Counted from the stretch's first letter, positions 11,719-21,325 are shown. The stretch: DNA of 64,000 nucleotides from Cupriavidus sp. D39 (GCF_026627925.1 NZ_JAPNLE010000009.1:3968001-4032000), one strand, 5' to 3'. Notes: generated by a model from the letters alone, not told the origin. Translations and numbers: made by a program.

Positions 11719-12369
11719 ATGCGTTGGGATGTTTGGCTGGCCTATTTCGCGGCCTGTTGGGTGATTGCCGTGTCGCCGGGATCTGGCGCGGTGCTGTCGA
11801 TGAGCCATGGCCTGTCCTACGGCCTGCGCAAGACCACCACCACGATCTTTGGCTTGCAGACCGGGCTGGTCATCATCCTTCTGGTGGCCGGCGGCGGCCT
11901 GGGCGCACTGCTGGTGGCCTCCGAGCACGCCTTCGCCGTGGTCAAGACGATCGGCGCGCTCTACCTGATCTACATCGGCGTGCAGCAATGGCGCGCGCGG
12001 GTGGACGGCGGCCAGGACGATGCCGCGCAGGGCACGCAAGCGCCTCGCGTGGCCGCGCTGAGCCCGCGCCGGCGTTTTGCCACGGGCTTGCTGACCAACG
12101 TGACCAACCCCAAGGGCATCATCTTCATGGTGGCGGTGTTGCCGCAGTTCATCGATCCCGCCCATGCGCTCGGGCCCCAGCTTGCCATCCTGGCCGCGAC
12201 CATGTGCGGCGTGGACCTGGTGGTGATGCACGGCTACGCGCTGCTGGCCTCGCGCATGCGCGGCCTGTTGCGCAATGCGCGCGCGGTGCGCTGGCAGAAC
12301 CGGATCTTCGGCAGCGTGCTGGTGGCCGTTGGCGCGGCGCTGTTCTTCGTCAGGCGCCATCCGGCGTGA
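11719..12369 (+). CDS. LysE/RhtB-family amino-acid exporter
   Basis: A 216-residue inner-membrane protein with about six transmembrane helices. The family signature SPGSGAVLSMSHGLSYGLRKT is near residues 20-40, and TNVTNPKGIIFMVAVLPQFID sits in the middle. These match the RhtB (homoserine/threonine efflux) family, whose members export amino acids or similar small metabolites. The substrate cannot be assigned from sequence. A Shine-Dalgarno-like GGGAG precedes the ATG. Confidence 0.9.
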   Translation: MRWDVWLAYFAACWVIAVSPGSGAVLSMSHGLSYGLRKTTTTIFGLQTGLVIILLVAGGGLGALLVASEHAFAVVKTIGALYLIYIGVQQWRARVDGGQDDAAQGTQAPRVAALSPRRRFATGLLTNVTNPKGIIFMVAVLPQFIDPAHALGPQLAILAATMCGVDLVVMHGYALLASRMRGLLRNARAVRWQNRIFGSVLVAVGAALFFVRRHPA

Positions 12370-12496
12370 GATGCGAGGGCCGGCATCCACGCCGGCCCGG
12401 TCCAGCTATAAAACGGTTTGCCCATCTATCGCTGGCTTCCCGCGGGTGCGTTTGCTTCAATGAGTAAGACGAGGGCAACCCAAGCGGAGGCAAGCA

Positions 12497-12664
12497 ATGC
12501 GAAGCTCTTCCCCACAGCAGGCTCCATTGCATGCGCTGCCGGCCCACACCGTGCCGCCGCCCGAGGATCCGTTGCCCCCGGGCGTGCCGCCTGACCTCCC
12601 GCCGATCGAAGAACCCCCGCCCCCATCGGAACCCCCGGTGGCCGTGCCGCCGCCCCGGGCTTGA
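12497..12664 (+). CDS. small proline-rich protein
   Basis: A 55-residue ORF, too short for most tracks, with a strong Shine-Dalgarno GGAGG at 12486-12490, seven bases before the ATG. The second half is dominated by Pro-Pro repeats with acidic residues (PPPEDPLPPGVPPDLPPIEEPPPP), so it should be disordered. It ends 4 bp before the end of the convergent comM fragment. Function unknown; it could also be chance coding in GC-rich DNA, but the ribosome-binding site favours a real gene. Confidence 0.5.
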   Translation: MRSSSPQQAPLHALPAHTVPPPEDPLPPGVPPDLPPIEEPPPPSEPPVAVPPPRA

Positions 12665-12667
12665 TGG

Positions 12668-13147
12668 CTAGGGTGTGCGCAACGCGCGCCGGTACTGGAT
12701 AGCTTCGGCTACATGGCTGGGCTGCAACAGCTCGGTCCCCTCCAGATCGGCAATCGTGCGGGCGATCTTCAGCGCCCGGAAATACGCGCGTGCCGACCAC
12801 GCCAGTTTGGTCATGGCGCCGCGCAGCAGCAGCTGTGCCTCTGGCGTGAGCGGGCAGTGCTCGTCGATTTCGCGCCCGGCGAGGGCCGCGTTGGGCTTGC
12901 CCTGGCGCGCCTGCTGCAGGGCGCGGGCGGCCAGCACGCGCTGGCGCACCTCGGCGCTGGACTCACCGGGCGGGCCGTCGAGCATTTCCTGCTGGTCTTG
13001 CGCCGGCACCTCCACTTGCAGGTCGATGCGGTCGAGCAGGGGCCCGGACAGCCTGGACTGGTAGCGCAGCACCTGGTCCGGCGTGCACCGGCACGGGCGC
13101 GACGGGTGTCCCAGGTAGCCGCACGGACAGGGATTCATGGCGGCGAC
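12668..13147 (-). pseudogene. comM: comM (yifB), C-terminal part, split by the island
   Basis: C-terminal half of the ComM/YifB Mg-chelatase-like AAA+ ATPase, a branch-migration helicase used in natural transformation. The native reading enters at 13147 as VAA followed by MNPCPCGYLGH, the hallmark of this family, and continues through the C-terminal Mg_chelatase_C domain (REIDEHCPLTPEAQ, ARAYFRALKIARTIADLEG). The N-terminal half is at 52829-53890, in the same orientation, 39.7 kb away. The separated C-terminal part lacks the Walker A and is almost certainly non-functional. Confidence 0.95.
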
Positions 13148-13256
13148 TTCCCCACACTACGCAAAGTACATTTAGCTGGAGGTGTTTGGGTGCTTCTTTA
13201 TTCACTTGTGAGTGGCTGAGCGAGCTTTTTAGGGTTTATTTCATGTTGAGGCAAGC

Positions 13257-13357
13257 CGCCGCAGGCGGCGCGTCAGCATCGAGTGTGTGCAACTGGGGAA
13301 CCGCCCAAGGGGCGGCTGTCCACACCTTTATGGTGTGGGCAGCCCAGTTGTGCACAC
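13257..13357. repeat. nested palindromes near the left end of the island
   Basis: Three nested inverted repeats: an outer near-perfect pair (13283-13297 with 13343-13357, 13 of 15 complementary, around GCAACTGGG), an inner pair GGCTGTCCACACC/GGTGTGGGCAGCC (13313-13325 and 13332-13344, 12 of 13), and a short hairpin CCGCCC/GGGCGG at 13301-13315. A further CCGCC/GGCGG hairpin lies at 13257-13271. They precede the AlpA-like gene. They could be a recombinase arm region, an operator or a transcription barrier. The gap 13148-13430 holds no gene. Confidence 0.75.
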
Positions 13358-13430
13358 GGGGAGGACCGCAGCGTTTAAACAACGTGCGGCTAAAAAAGCA
13401 CGCAGGATAAAACTCTTGGCTACAGGGCAA

Positions 13431-13637
13431 ATGCTTTCAATCAATCTGCCCTCAATTGACCACTACCTCGATGCGTACGAACTCGCCGAGCTTCTCGGCA
13501 TAACCCCGGCCGCAGTCGTACTGCGAGCAAGCCAGCGTCCCTGGTTGCTACCACCCCGCGCCCATCTGGCGGACCCTAAATTGCTTCGTTGGCGCGAACA
13601 CGAAGTTGCATACTGGCGTTATGAGTGCAGCACCTAG
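13431..13637 (+). CDS. small AlpA/MerR-type helix-turn-helix protein
   Basis: A 68-residue protein starting at the ATG at 13431 after a GGGC-like ribosome-binding site. The core (YLDAYELAELLGITPAAVVLRASQRPWLLPPRAHLADPKLLRWREHEVAYW) has the pattern of an excisionase/AlpA winged helix: a helix-turn-helix then a wing rich in Pro and Trp. Such proteins usually regulate or direct recombination of integrative elements. Its place just inside the left end of the island supports that. Family assignment is from pattern alone. Confidence 0.6.
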   Translation: MLSINLPSIDHYLDAYELAELLGITPAAVVLRASQRPWLLPPRAHLADPKLLRWREHEVAYWRYECST

Positions 13638-13669
13638 AAGTGCTTCATGGATTGTGTCGGTGACCGACT

Positions 13670-13912
13670 TTAGGCGGATGACTCGCCAGCTGCGGGTTGT
13701 GCTCCCTCTTCCGACTCGACCAAATCTTCGGCAGTAACGCCAAGAGCGTTTGCCATTTTCTCTAGAGTGTCTAGGGCGATATTTGTTGTGCCAACTTCAA
13801 TTCTGGAGACATGGTTGCGGTCTAGGCCAACCCTATCGCCTAGTTCTCGCTGGGAGAGCCCTTGTGTCTCGCGATGTCGCCTGACAGCCTTCCCTACAAC
13901 AACGGGTGTCAG
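13670..13912 (-). CDS. XRE-family helix-turn-helix regulator, start unclear
   Basis: The minus-strand frame, open from 13927 to the stop at 13670, encodes a clear Cro/C1-type domain: VRRHRETQGLSQRELGDRVGLDRNHVSRIEVGTTNIALDTLEKMANALGV, then an acidic tail. No ATG, GTG or TTG exists in frame before the domain. The only candidate is a CTG at 13912, or the start lies beyond a missing base in the G run near 13914-13919. It may be a real small regulator with a sequence error, or a remnant. Confidence 0.6.
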   Translation of the reverse strand: MTPVVVGKAVRRHRETQGLSQRELGDRVGLDRNHVSRIEVGTTNIALDTLEKMANALGVTAEDLVESEEGAQPAAGESSA

Positions 13913-14007
13913 GGGGGATACCTCGAGTTAAATGCGCTGTGTCAGCAATGCCCGCCTTCGCCAGCGGTAGTTGGGCGTCGACCCCAGTAACGAGGGGGAA
14001 ACGGCGG

Positions 14008-14235
14008 CTACTCGTCAGCCAGATTCTCAGCCCCTTGTATCAGGAGAGAGGCCTTCATACCCAAGGCGTCGCACAGGACGAATAGGGTGGAGATGGAGAT
14101 GCTCCGCTTAGCTTGCTCCAACAGTGACAGATAGTTGTCCGTGAGAGCCGCCCTCTCCGCAAGAACGCGTTGAGTGAGCCCGCGAGAAACCCGTGCTTCT
14201 CGTAGAACTCTGGCAAAAGCCTCATCACGCGTCAT
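14008..14235 (-). CDS. XRE-family transcriptional regulator
   Basis: A 75-residue protein that is almost entirely one Cro/C1-type helix-turn-helix: FARVLREARVSRGLTQRVLAERAALTDNYLSLLEQAKRSISISTLFVLCDALGM. It resembles the restriction-modification controller (C protein) size class. It is divergent from the operon starting at 14432 and could regulate it. The 196-bp intergenic region between them would then hold its operator; no strong palindrome was seen there. Confidence 0.85.
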   Translation of the reverse strand: MTRDEAFARVLREARVSRGLTQRVLAERAALTDNYLSLLEQAKRSISISTLFVLCDALGMKASLLIQGAENLADE

Positions 14236-14431
14236 CCCCTGTTGCCCAGTCTGAATCCTAAAGTGTGGATTTTGTAAGCAACGTTGCGCGTCTAATCAAA
14301 CTATAGTTAGAATGGCTAAAATTCTTTTCGTGACACCTTCCCCTGGGAGGCGGTTTAAGAGGAGGCCGCCTTGCCGCGTGGCAGGTCCGTCGACCGGGGG
14401 ACGGCTTGCTTAACTTCATCAGTCTTTCCAC

Positions 14432-14860
14432 ATGGGCTCATCCTTGCTTCGGTACGTCCCGTCCACTCTTCGGCTAGTGCTTGACAAATTCAGCATCAAG
14501 GCGCTTTGCCATTTCGGGGACTATGCTCATCCAATACCACCAGCGGAGTTGCCTGGCGAGGTTGACTGGCGAGCAGATTTCTTGCGCTGGCATATCTCAG
14601 ATATCGCGAGCCGAGCGCTTCTGCTGCCTCCGTTCATGCGCGCGGACTTCTTCGAAGAGGAGGACGAACGACTAGGTGAAGCAGATTCGTTTGCGCCGGT
14701 GGAAGTGACCTTTGTTATTGACTTTGCGCGTAGGACCGTGGGTAGTTTTGATGGCGAGGTGTCCAGGGACGTGTGGGCAGTAATTCAAGGTGACCTGCGG
14801 AGGGCGAAGAGCGATTTGGCGCGTCGCCACCGAATAATATTTGGCGCATCTCCAGAATGA
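14432..14860 (+). CDS. hypothetical protein, first gene of a three-gene operon
   Basis: A 142-residue protein without a recognised domain. It is rich in acidic residues in the middle (FFEEEDERLGEADSF) and has a central strand pattern (VEVTFVIDFARRTVGSFDGEV). It overlaps the HAD gene by 4 bases, so the two are almost certainly co-translated. I do not recognise it; its tight coupling to a phosphatase suggests a shared system. Confidence 0.7.
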   Translation: MGSSLLRYVPSTLRLVLDKFSIKALCHFGDYAHPIPPAELPGEVDWRADFLRWHISDIASRALLLPPFMRADFFEEEDERLGEADSFAPVEVTFVIDFARRTVGSFDGEVSRDVWAVIQGDLRRAKSDLARRHRIIFGASPE

Positions 14861-15354
14861 CGCATCGCCCCAAATTTCTCTTTCTGGATTTCGACGGAGT
14901 TCTGCACCCCGTGTCGGCCCTTGACGGCTTTGCTATGCGCATGGCGCAAGATGCGGCAATCAGCTACGGTCGCCTTTTCAGATGGACGTGGGTGCTCGAA
15001 GAAAGCCTCGAGGGGGCGGATGTAAACATCGTAGTGCATAGCTCATGGAGACGCTTTCTTGGTACCGCTCAGTTGCTTCAGTATCTTGGTCCCTTGGCGA
15101 ATCGGTATTGCGGCATAGCGAATCTCGAAATGTCACGTTGGCAAGGGATAAGGCACGCCGCATCTCAGCTTGAGTTGGCTGACGACGAATGGGTTGTGCT
15201 AGATGACCACGCAAGTCAATTCCCCGACCCACCGCCACGACAGCTTGTACTCTGCAATCCGGAGAGCGGCATTTGGGAGCCGCGTGTGCGTGAGCGTGTA
15301 CGCGCTTGGGCAGTTGGCAAGCAACCAGAACTTGAGTGCAAAGATGATGAGTGA
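14857..15354 (+). CDS. HAD-superfamily phosphatase (SAK RNA-repair HAD type)
   Basis: A 165-residue protein beginning with the HAD motif I FLFLDFDGVLHP (nucleophile Asp and the +2 Asp both present), motif II near VVHSSWR, and a late acidic motif VVLDDHAS. The order and the SSWR stretch match the HAD domain known from 'Swiss Army Knife' RNA repair proteins. It probably removes phosphates from nucleic-acid ends or small phosphates, but the substrate is unknown. It is translationally coupled to the unknown gene upstream and is followed 60 bp later by a phosphoesterase. Confidence 0.75.
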   Translation: MTHRPKFLFLDFDGVLHPVSALDGFAMRMAQDAAISYGRLFRWTWVLEESLEGADVNIVVHSSWRRFLGTAQLLQYLGPLANRYCGIANLEMSRWQGIRHAASQLELADDEWVVLDDHASQFPDPPPRQLVLCNPESGIWEPRVRERVRAWAVGKQPELECKDDE

Positions 15355-15414
15355 CAAGCTGCCGACAAGTGATGCAAGTCCGGATGCTTGCGAAGGGAGC
15401 AACGGAGGAGAGCC

Positions 15415-17126
15415 ATGGGCTCTAATCTGGGGCGAGCGGAGGCCCCCGCATCCATGTGCTTTCGGACGTGCACCTCGACACGGGGCCCTACGAAATCCCA
15501 ACGGCACTTGAGTTCGATATCTTGGTCGCCGCAGGCGATATCGGACCTGTCGAGTTGGCTGTCCCATGGCTCGCTGGAATAGGAAGGCCTGTCGTCTACG
15601 TCTTGGGCAATCACGAGGCGTGGGACCGGGAAATCGGCGCGGTAGTGGAGGCGGCGCGCGACCTGGCGCGCGGAACAAAAGTGCATGTGCTCGAGCAAGA
15701 AGGGGTCGTGATTTACGGGGTGCGATTCTTGGGCGCAACCTTGTGGACAAACTTTGGCGAGTGGAATCCTGCATTAGTGCAGTCAGCGGCAATGCATATG
15801 CAAGACTATCGATACATACGCGCGACTGCTTGGTATCAGGATGGGTCGAATGCGAACGATGCTCGAGGGCTGCTCACCTCAGCCGACTTGCCCGGCCTTG
15901 AGCCCAAGCCAAGCGCTAGCGGAGACATATCGTTCTCTCCTGCGATTGCTTACTGCATCCATAGGGACACAGTTTCCTGGCTCGCTGCTGAACTATCGAA
16001 GCCGTTCGCCGGACCGACAATTGTCGTGACGCACCACGCGCCAAGCTTACGGTGCTTAGCTAGCTTCGGAGTTGATGACATCTTACTAAATCCGAGCAAC
16101 CGGTCCGATATGCGGCGTCATCCGGACTTCGTTCGAGTGGGTGCATACGCAAGCGCTCTCGAGCCCTTACTCGCGAAGCATCGGACGAAGATTGCGGCAT
16201 GGGTACACGGTCATCTTCACATGCATGCCGACCTTCTTGTGGAGGGCGTGCGCGTGACATCGAACGCCCGTGGTTACGCCATCGGCGTAATCACCGAAAA
16301 GGACATTGCTGAGGCTAGCTGGCTGGGTCTTCGGCTGACGCATAGGGACGTCGAACAGAGCGAGATACGGCACAGAAACAACCCCTTTGCCGGCGATGGA
16401 AAAGGTTTTGACCGCAGGTTTGTGCTCGACCTGTCAACAGGTTTTCAAGCCCCACTTACGTCTGCGCTAAAGGACGTCGTCGCTGAAGTGGAAGCGATTA
16501 TCTCTGACTGCAAGTGGCTGCTTCCCTACGTCAACACGGAGATGGACGTGCCCCGTTACGCAGTCCGCCGTGCTTTTGCGGACAATATTTATCGCGCTGA
16601 AATCGCTATCGAGACAGTGACAGCCGGGCCGGCCAAGGCAGTTGATAAATATGCTGGAAGCACCCTAAGCAGTCATGGGGCGCCCGCGCACTTGCCGGCG
16701 CTCGCTTCCTACAACAACACGGCTGCCGAACCAGCGATAGAGCGTATCTACGAATCGACGCTGGTAAAGCTCAATGCTTGGCATGCATGGCTTGTAGCGC
16801 TTCCAACCGCAGTTCTGGTCGCGCAGAGACGGTGGTGTCAAGTCGCGTTGCTGGCGCTGAACTGGTGTCATGGCCGCGGCCTGGCAGCTGACGTGCTGCG
16901 TCCGACATGGAGAGGCGCTTTTGAGCTTGCTGAGTGCCAATACATAACGCTAGTGTTGGATGAGCCGGACGAGGCTGACGAGTACATTACGCTGGACTCG
17001 TACTTGGTGGACGCTGGCTACAGGGGCTTTATTCCTACAATTGAAGCTAGGAATGAACTCGGCGCCGCGGAGAGAGGTCGTCTCCTCACCGCTGCCGAGT
17101 TGACGGCAGTCTGTGGCGAAAGATAA
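15415..17126 (+). CDS. calcineurin-like metallophosphoesterase (N-terminal frameshift)
   Basis: N-terminal metallophosphoesterase domain with the motif series RIHVLSDVHLD, AAGDIG, LGNHE, THHAP and GHLH, covering all metal ligands, in the first ~260 residues. A ~300-residue C-terminal region of unknown fold follows. The open frame lacks a start before the first motif. The ATG at 15415, preceded by a perfect GGAGGAG ribosome-binding site, lies one frame away and joins if one C is restored in the run 15443-15447. Total length would be about 571 residues. It is the third gene of the operon, and could be a nuclease or end-processing enzyme. Confidence 0.85.
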
Positions 17127-17261
17127 AGACTAACCAATGTGGATTCGCTTGGCACCGGTAGTGACCGATTTGTCTCGAGCGGGCCGCAATTTAACGACTA
17201 GTCGGTCTTCGGCTCGACGCTGCGAGGATTAGCGCTTTACGCATCCAGCCGTCGATATGAG

Positions 17262-17579
17262 ATGACTGAGGACGGGCTTTTTGCGAGGAACCCGTGCAAG
17301 CATTGGATGGAAATCGTGCCTATTCGGCTGTCAATAGATGTCCCCGCACAGCCGAAGGTGTGGCTAACGTATTGGCGCGTCTTGGAGATGGACCGCGGAA
17401 CCCGCCATTTCATCGGGCGGAGCGTGGAGCACAATATCGCTCGCGTCAGCTCGCCCATTTGCAGTTTCGACTTGGTGACGCGTACAGGTAAGACATCCAG
17501 TGGACGTGAGTACAAATTGCTGGGACCACCTGGCCTTGATGAAAAAGCTGTCTACGTCTGGGAACACTACACTTGGTGA
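17262..17579 (+). CDS. hypothetical protein
   Basis: A 105-residue ORF with balanced composition, including SVEHNIARVSSPICSFDLVTRTGKTSSGREYKLLGPPGLDEKAVYVWEHY, which reads like a folded beta-rich protein rather than a shadow. No strong ribosome-binding site precedes the ATG, and no domain is recognised. It lies between the phosphoesterase operon and the IS66 insertion point, and could be part of the same cargo. Confidence 0.5.
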   Translation: MTEDGLFARNPCKHWMEIVPIRLSIDVPAQPKVWLTYWRVLEMDRGTRHFIGRSVEHNIARVSSPICSFDLVTRTGKTSSGREYKLLGPPGLDEKAVYVWEHYTW

Positions 17580-17740
17580 TTTGCCTCGGCAAAGGATGTC
17601 AGTGAGGAGTATTTTCTGCCCGCGGCACCTTGGTAATAAAGACCTTGGTGAGAGTCTTTAACAAAGATATCGACCTTTACTTTCGAGGTAAGCGAGTCGG
17701 CAGGGCCGTGGTGACTGCGCGCTAGGAATAGCGTATGAGG

Positions 17741-17908
17741 TCAGGCGGCGTATTGGAGTTGGTCAGCGACCTTCCAGGGCATGAGTTCGTCGATCCGATT
17801 GACCGGATGGTCGGCAATGTGGGTCAGGACGTGACGCAGATAGGCTTCGGGATCGATGCCGTTGAGTTTGCAAGACCCGATGAGCGAGTACATGGCAGCG
17901 GCACGCTC
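17741..17908 (-). pseudogene. tnpC: IS66 TnpC, C-terminal remnant
   Basis: The minus strand reads [45 protein letters not shown], the standard C-terminal end of IS66 transposases. It ends with the stop at 17741. It is the continuation of the TnpC fragment at 19558-20948, displaced by the IS3-type insertion. Confidence 0.9.
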
Positions 17909-19557
17909 CCCCGTGCCAATATGACGTGCGTCACCTATCCCTGATAGATTAGTGAGCAACGAGGTAGGTATGACCGTCAACAACTCATCCAAGGCAACGA
18001 TGGCCGCCGTCAAGAATGTGTCCGATCCAGGCGCAACGCAAGGAGCCCGTAGGGCGACTGAAGAGGCGCCCGGATCGGCGACGCTGGCGTCAGCGTCCGG
18101 CACCGATTCAGAGGTCGTTGCTCGCGCTCGGCGCAGGCAATTTTCCAACGCCGACAAGCGCCGCATACTGGAGGCGGCTGACCGCTGCACCAAGCCCGGA
18201 GAGATCGGCGCGCTGATGCGCCATGAAGGCGTGTACTCGTCATCCTTGAGCACGTGGCGGCGCCAGCGCGAGGCTGCCGAACTGGCTGCCCTTGCCCCAC
18301 AAAAGCGCGGACCCAAATTCGACGAGACTCGGGCCGAGGCGCGGCACATCGCGCAGCTCACGCGCGAGCGCGATAATCTCAGGAGGCGACTCGACAAGGC
18401 GCTGCTGGTGATCGACGTCCAAAAAACTTGCAGCCTTGCTGGGCAATCCGATCGACGACGACACCGACAAGCCGTAATGGCGGCTGTGCAAGAGCTCACT
18501 CCGGCCCTGGGCGCGAGCGCGGCCTGCCATGCCCTGGGCGTGCCGCGCGGCACGCCTGCCCGGCAGCGGGCCCACCTGCGTCGCATGGCCTTCATCGGTC
18601 CACTGCCACGGTCCACGGCCCGGCCCCGGCCACCGTTGGCTCTGGATGCCCTGGAAAACCAGGTGCTGCTGGACACCCTTAACAGCGAGCGCTTCGCCGA
18701 CACCGCGCCGGCGGCGCTACACGCCACGTTGCTCGACGAGGGCCGCTACCTGGGCTCGGTGCGCACCATGTACCGGTTGCTCGCGGCCAATGGCGGCTCG
18801 CGCGAGCGACGCAACCAGCTTGTCCATCCGGCCTACGTCAGGCCTGAGTTGCTGGCGCGCGCGCCTAACCAGGTGTGGTCGTGGGACATCACCAAACTCA
18901 AAGGGCCAGCCAGGTGGACGTGCTTCCACCTCTACGTCATCCTGGACATCTTCAGCCGCCATGTCGTGGGCTGGTTGATCGCCGGGCGCGAGAGCGCGGA
19001 GCTCGCTGAACAGCTCATCGCTGACAGCGTGGCACGCCACGATATCGCCCCCGGCGTGCTCACGCTTCATGCCGATCGCGGTGCCAGCATGCGCTCTAAA
19101 CCGGTGGCCGCGTTGCTGGTCGACCTGGACATCACCAAAAGCCACAGCCGGCCTCACGTATCTGACGATAATCCCTTCTCGGAGTCGCAGTTCAAGACGA
19201 TGAAGTACCGTCCGGACTTCCCCGCGCGCTTCGGCTGCATTGAGGATGCGCGCGCCCACTGTCAGACGTTCTTCGCCTGGTACAACACCGTGCATCGGCA
19301 CTCGGGCATCGGATTCATGACGCCGCACAGCGTTCATTATGGGCTCGCCCAGGAGTTGCACCTCACCCGTCAGGCAGCACTCGACACAGCATTCCGGGCG
19401 TCCCCAAACAGATTTAAAGGGCGTCGCCCTGAACCACCGCGGCTGCCCACAGCAGTCTGGATCAACCCGCCGCCATCGGAGGCCATTACCCCAAACACAC
19501 CACAGCCCGGCACAGTAAATTCATGAAGCCAGGTGACGCAAAGTCATTGACACGTTC
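17909..19557 (+). mobile_element. IS3-type insertion sequence nested inside IS66 tnpC
   Basis: Terminal inverted repeats share CGTGYCAAT and TGCGTCACCT (17913-17936 and the complement 19531-19554, with small gaps). The element is flanked by a 5-bp direct repeat CGCTC at 17904-17908 and 19558-19562. Both copies are part of the IS66 tnpC codons for G-E-R. The element is 1649 bp with one transposase gene. Exact ends may shift by one or two bases because the repeats are imperfect. Confidence 0.85.
17952..19526 (+). CDS. IS3-type DDE transposase
   Basis: A 524-residue transposase with an N-terminal helix-turn-helix region ([42 protein letters not shown]), a coiled region, and an rve integrase core. 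The catalytic Asp residues are in VWSWDITKL and LHADRGASM, and the downstream acidic region is [17 protein letters not shown]3 elements usually carry two ORFs joined by frameshifting. Here both parts lie in one frame; an ATG at 18477 would be the start of the usual orfB. The A run at 18420-18426 is where the two would normally differ. Confidence 0.88.
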   Translation: MSNEVGMTVNNSSKATMAAVKNVSDPGATQGARRATEEAPGSATLASASGTDSEVVARARRRQFSNADKRRILEAADRCTKPGEIGALMRHEGVYSSSLSTWRRQREAAELAALAPQKRGPKFDETRAEARHIAQLTRERDNLRRRLDKALLVIDVQKTCSLAGQSDRRRHRQAVMAAVQELTPALGASAACHALGVPRGTPARQRAHLRRMAFIGPLPRSTARPRPPLALDALENQVLLDTLNSERFADTAPAALHATLLDEGRYLGSVRTMYRLLAANGGSRERRNQLVHPAYVRPELLARAPNQVWSWDITKLKGPARWTCFHLYVILDIFSRHVVGWLIAGRESAELAEQLIADSVARHDIAPGVLTLHADRGASMRSKPVAALLVDLDITKSHSRPHVSDDNPFSESQFKTMKYRPDFPARFGCIEDARAHCQTFFAWYNTVHRHSGIGFMTPHSVHYGLAQELHLTRQAALDTAFRASPNRFKGRRPEPPRLPTAVWINPPPSEAITPNTPQPGTVNS

Positions 19558-20948
19558 CGCTCACCGCCACTGTCGGCACCGGCGAATAAAAAATTCTTCC
19601 GGCCTAACGCGACACCGCGCAGCGCATTCTCGGCGATGTTGTTGTCAATTTCTGCCAGGCCATCATCACAGTAGTAGACCAAGGCCTGCCACTGGTTGAG
19701 CATGTAGTTGATGGCTTTGGTGGTTTCTGATTGGGTCGAGAGTGTCAACAACCGCTCTCGTAACCACACCTCGAGGCCGTCCAGCAGGGGGCGAGATCTT
19801 TGCTGCCGCACCTGTTGGCGCACTTCGGGTAGCTTGCCCCGGATTTCTGCTTCGATGGCATAGAGTTCGCCGATTCGTCGCAACGCCTCCGTGGTGGTCG
19901 GCGTCGCCTTGCGAGCATGCAAGTCGTGTATTTTTCGTCGCGCATGAGCCATGCAAGCGGCTTCGCGTACGCTGCCATCCGTAAAGATGGCGTTGAAGCC
20001 CGCATACGCGTCGGCCTGCAGGATGCCGCGGAAGCTAGCCAGATGAGCTTGGGGGTGCAGGCCCTGGCGATTTGGCGTGTAGGCGAACCAGACCGCAGGC
20101 GCAGCGTCCGATCCCGACGCGCGATCGTCTCGTACGTAGGCCCATAGCCGTCCCGTCTTGGTCTGGCCTTTACCTGGCGCGAGCACCGGCAGCGGTGTGT
20201 CGTCCGCGTGCACCTTGCCGGGCATCATCACGTATCGGCGCAAGGCCTCCACCAGCGGCCGCACCAGAGCACCGCAAGCCCCAACCCCACGGGCCATCGT
20301 CGTGCGGTCCAGCTCCACTCCCTGCCGGGCGTAAATCGCGGCTTGGCGGTACAGCGGTTGGTGATCAGCATATTTGCTGACCAGAATGTGGGCGAGTAGC
20401 CCCGCCGTGGCGATACCACGCTCGATCGGCCGACTCGGCGACGCGGCCTGGACGATGCAATCGCAACAGGCGCAGGCCTGCTTGCGTCGGACCTGCCGGA
20501 TCACCCGGAACGCGCTGTTGATGATGTCGAGCTGCTCCGAGATGTCCTCGCCCAGCGGCTTAAGCTCGCCGCCACACTCCGGGCAGGCCCTATCCTCGGG
20601 TTCGAGAATGCGAACTTCGCGCTCCAGATGCTCCGGAAACGGCTTGCGTACCGCTTTCTTCCGGGTGGGAGGGGTTGCATCCGGGGCGGCTTCGGTTTCG
20701 GGCGCACCTTCTTCTGCCAGCAGATCTTCCAGTCGGGTCTCGAGCTGTTCGATCTGTCGGTCCAGCTTCTCGGACTTCTGGCCGAACTGCATCCGCCTTA
20801 GCTTGGAGAGCTGCAGATTGAGCTGCTCGATCTCCATGGAGCGGACCGCCAAGGCCCGTTCCATGAGTGCGATCGATTCCCGCTGTGCCAACACCAAGGC
20901 CTTCAGGGCCTCAATGTCGTCGGGGAGATCGCTGGGGTCGATTGGCAT
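19521..20948 (-). CDS. tnpC: IS66-family transposase TnpC, C-terminally truncated
   Basis: A 475-residue fragment with the N-terminal coiled coil and LZ_Tnp_IS66 region, the zinc-binding segment (CPECGGELKPLGEDISEQLD, CACCDC), and the DDE domain including VHADDTPLPVL, LQADAYAGFNAIF and the Glu region DNNIAENALRGVALGRKNFLFAG. The last ~12 residues after GGER are from the inserted IS3-type element. The native end is at 17741-17908. Probably inactive. Confidence 0.92.
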   Translation of the reverse strand: MPIDPSDLPDDIEALKALVLAQRESIALMERALAVRSMEIEQLNLQLSKLRRMQFGQKSEKLDRQIEQLETRLEDLLAEEGAPETEAAPDATPPTRKKAVRKPFPEHLEREVRILEPEDRACPECGGELKPLGEDISEQLDIINSAFRVIRQVRRKQACACCDCIVQAASPSRPIERGIATAGLLAHILVSKYADHQPLYRQAAIYARQGVELDRTTMARGVGACGALVRPLVEALRRYVMMPGKVHADDTPLPVLAPGKGQTKTGRLWAYVRDDRASGSDAAPAVWFAYTPNRQGLHPQAHLASFRGILQADAYAGFNAIFTDGSVREAACMAHARRKIHDLHARKATPTTTEALRRIGELYAIEAEIRGKLPEVRQQVRQQRSRPLLDGLEVWLRERLLTLSTQSETTKAINYMLNQWQALVYYCDDGLAEIDNNIAENALRGVALGRKNFLFAGADSGGERNVSMTLRHLAS

Positions 20949-20977
20949 GCGCGCAGTTTACGCACATGCCGCAAGGT

Positions 20978-21325
20978 TTACAACACCGACAGTGGAGGCC
21001 AGGTGCGTTCGGGCTGCTTCCAGTTAATCCCCTCCAGTAGCATCGACAACTGCGCTTGCGTCAGGTGGATCTTGCCGCTGTCGGCCTGTGGCCAGACGAA
21101 GCGTCCGCGCTCCAGGCGCTTCGAGAGCAAGCACAGCCCATCGCCCGTCGACCACAGGACTTTGATGACATTGCCTCGCCTGCCGCGGAAGACGAAGACA
21201 TGGCCGGAGAATGGGCTCTCCTGCAGAGTCGCCTCAACCTTCGCGGCCAGCCCATTGAATCCGGAGCGCATATCGGTCACGCCTGCAGCGATCCAGATGC
21301 GTGTTCCCGCCGGCAACCCGATCAT
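20978..21325 (-). CDS. tnpB: IS66 family accessory protein TnpB
   Basis: A 115-residue protein starting at the ATG at 21325: [30 protein letters not shown], then [39 protein letters not shown]. This is the diagnostic IS66 Orf2 (TnpB) pattern. It overlaps the end of tnpA by 4 bp and precedes tnpC by about 30 bp. Confidence 0.95.
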   Translation of the reverse strand: MIGLPAGTRIWIAAGVTDMRSGFNGLAAKVEATLQESPFSGHVFVFRGRRGNVIKVLWSTGDGLCLLSKRLERGRFVWPQADSGKIHLTQAQLSMLLEGINWKQPERTWPPLSVL

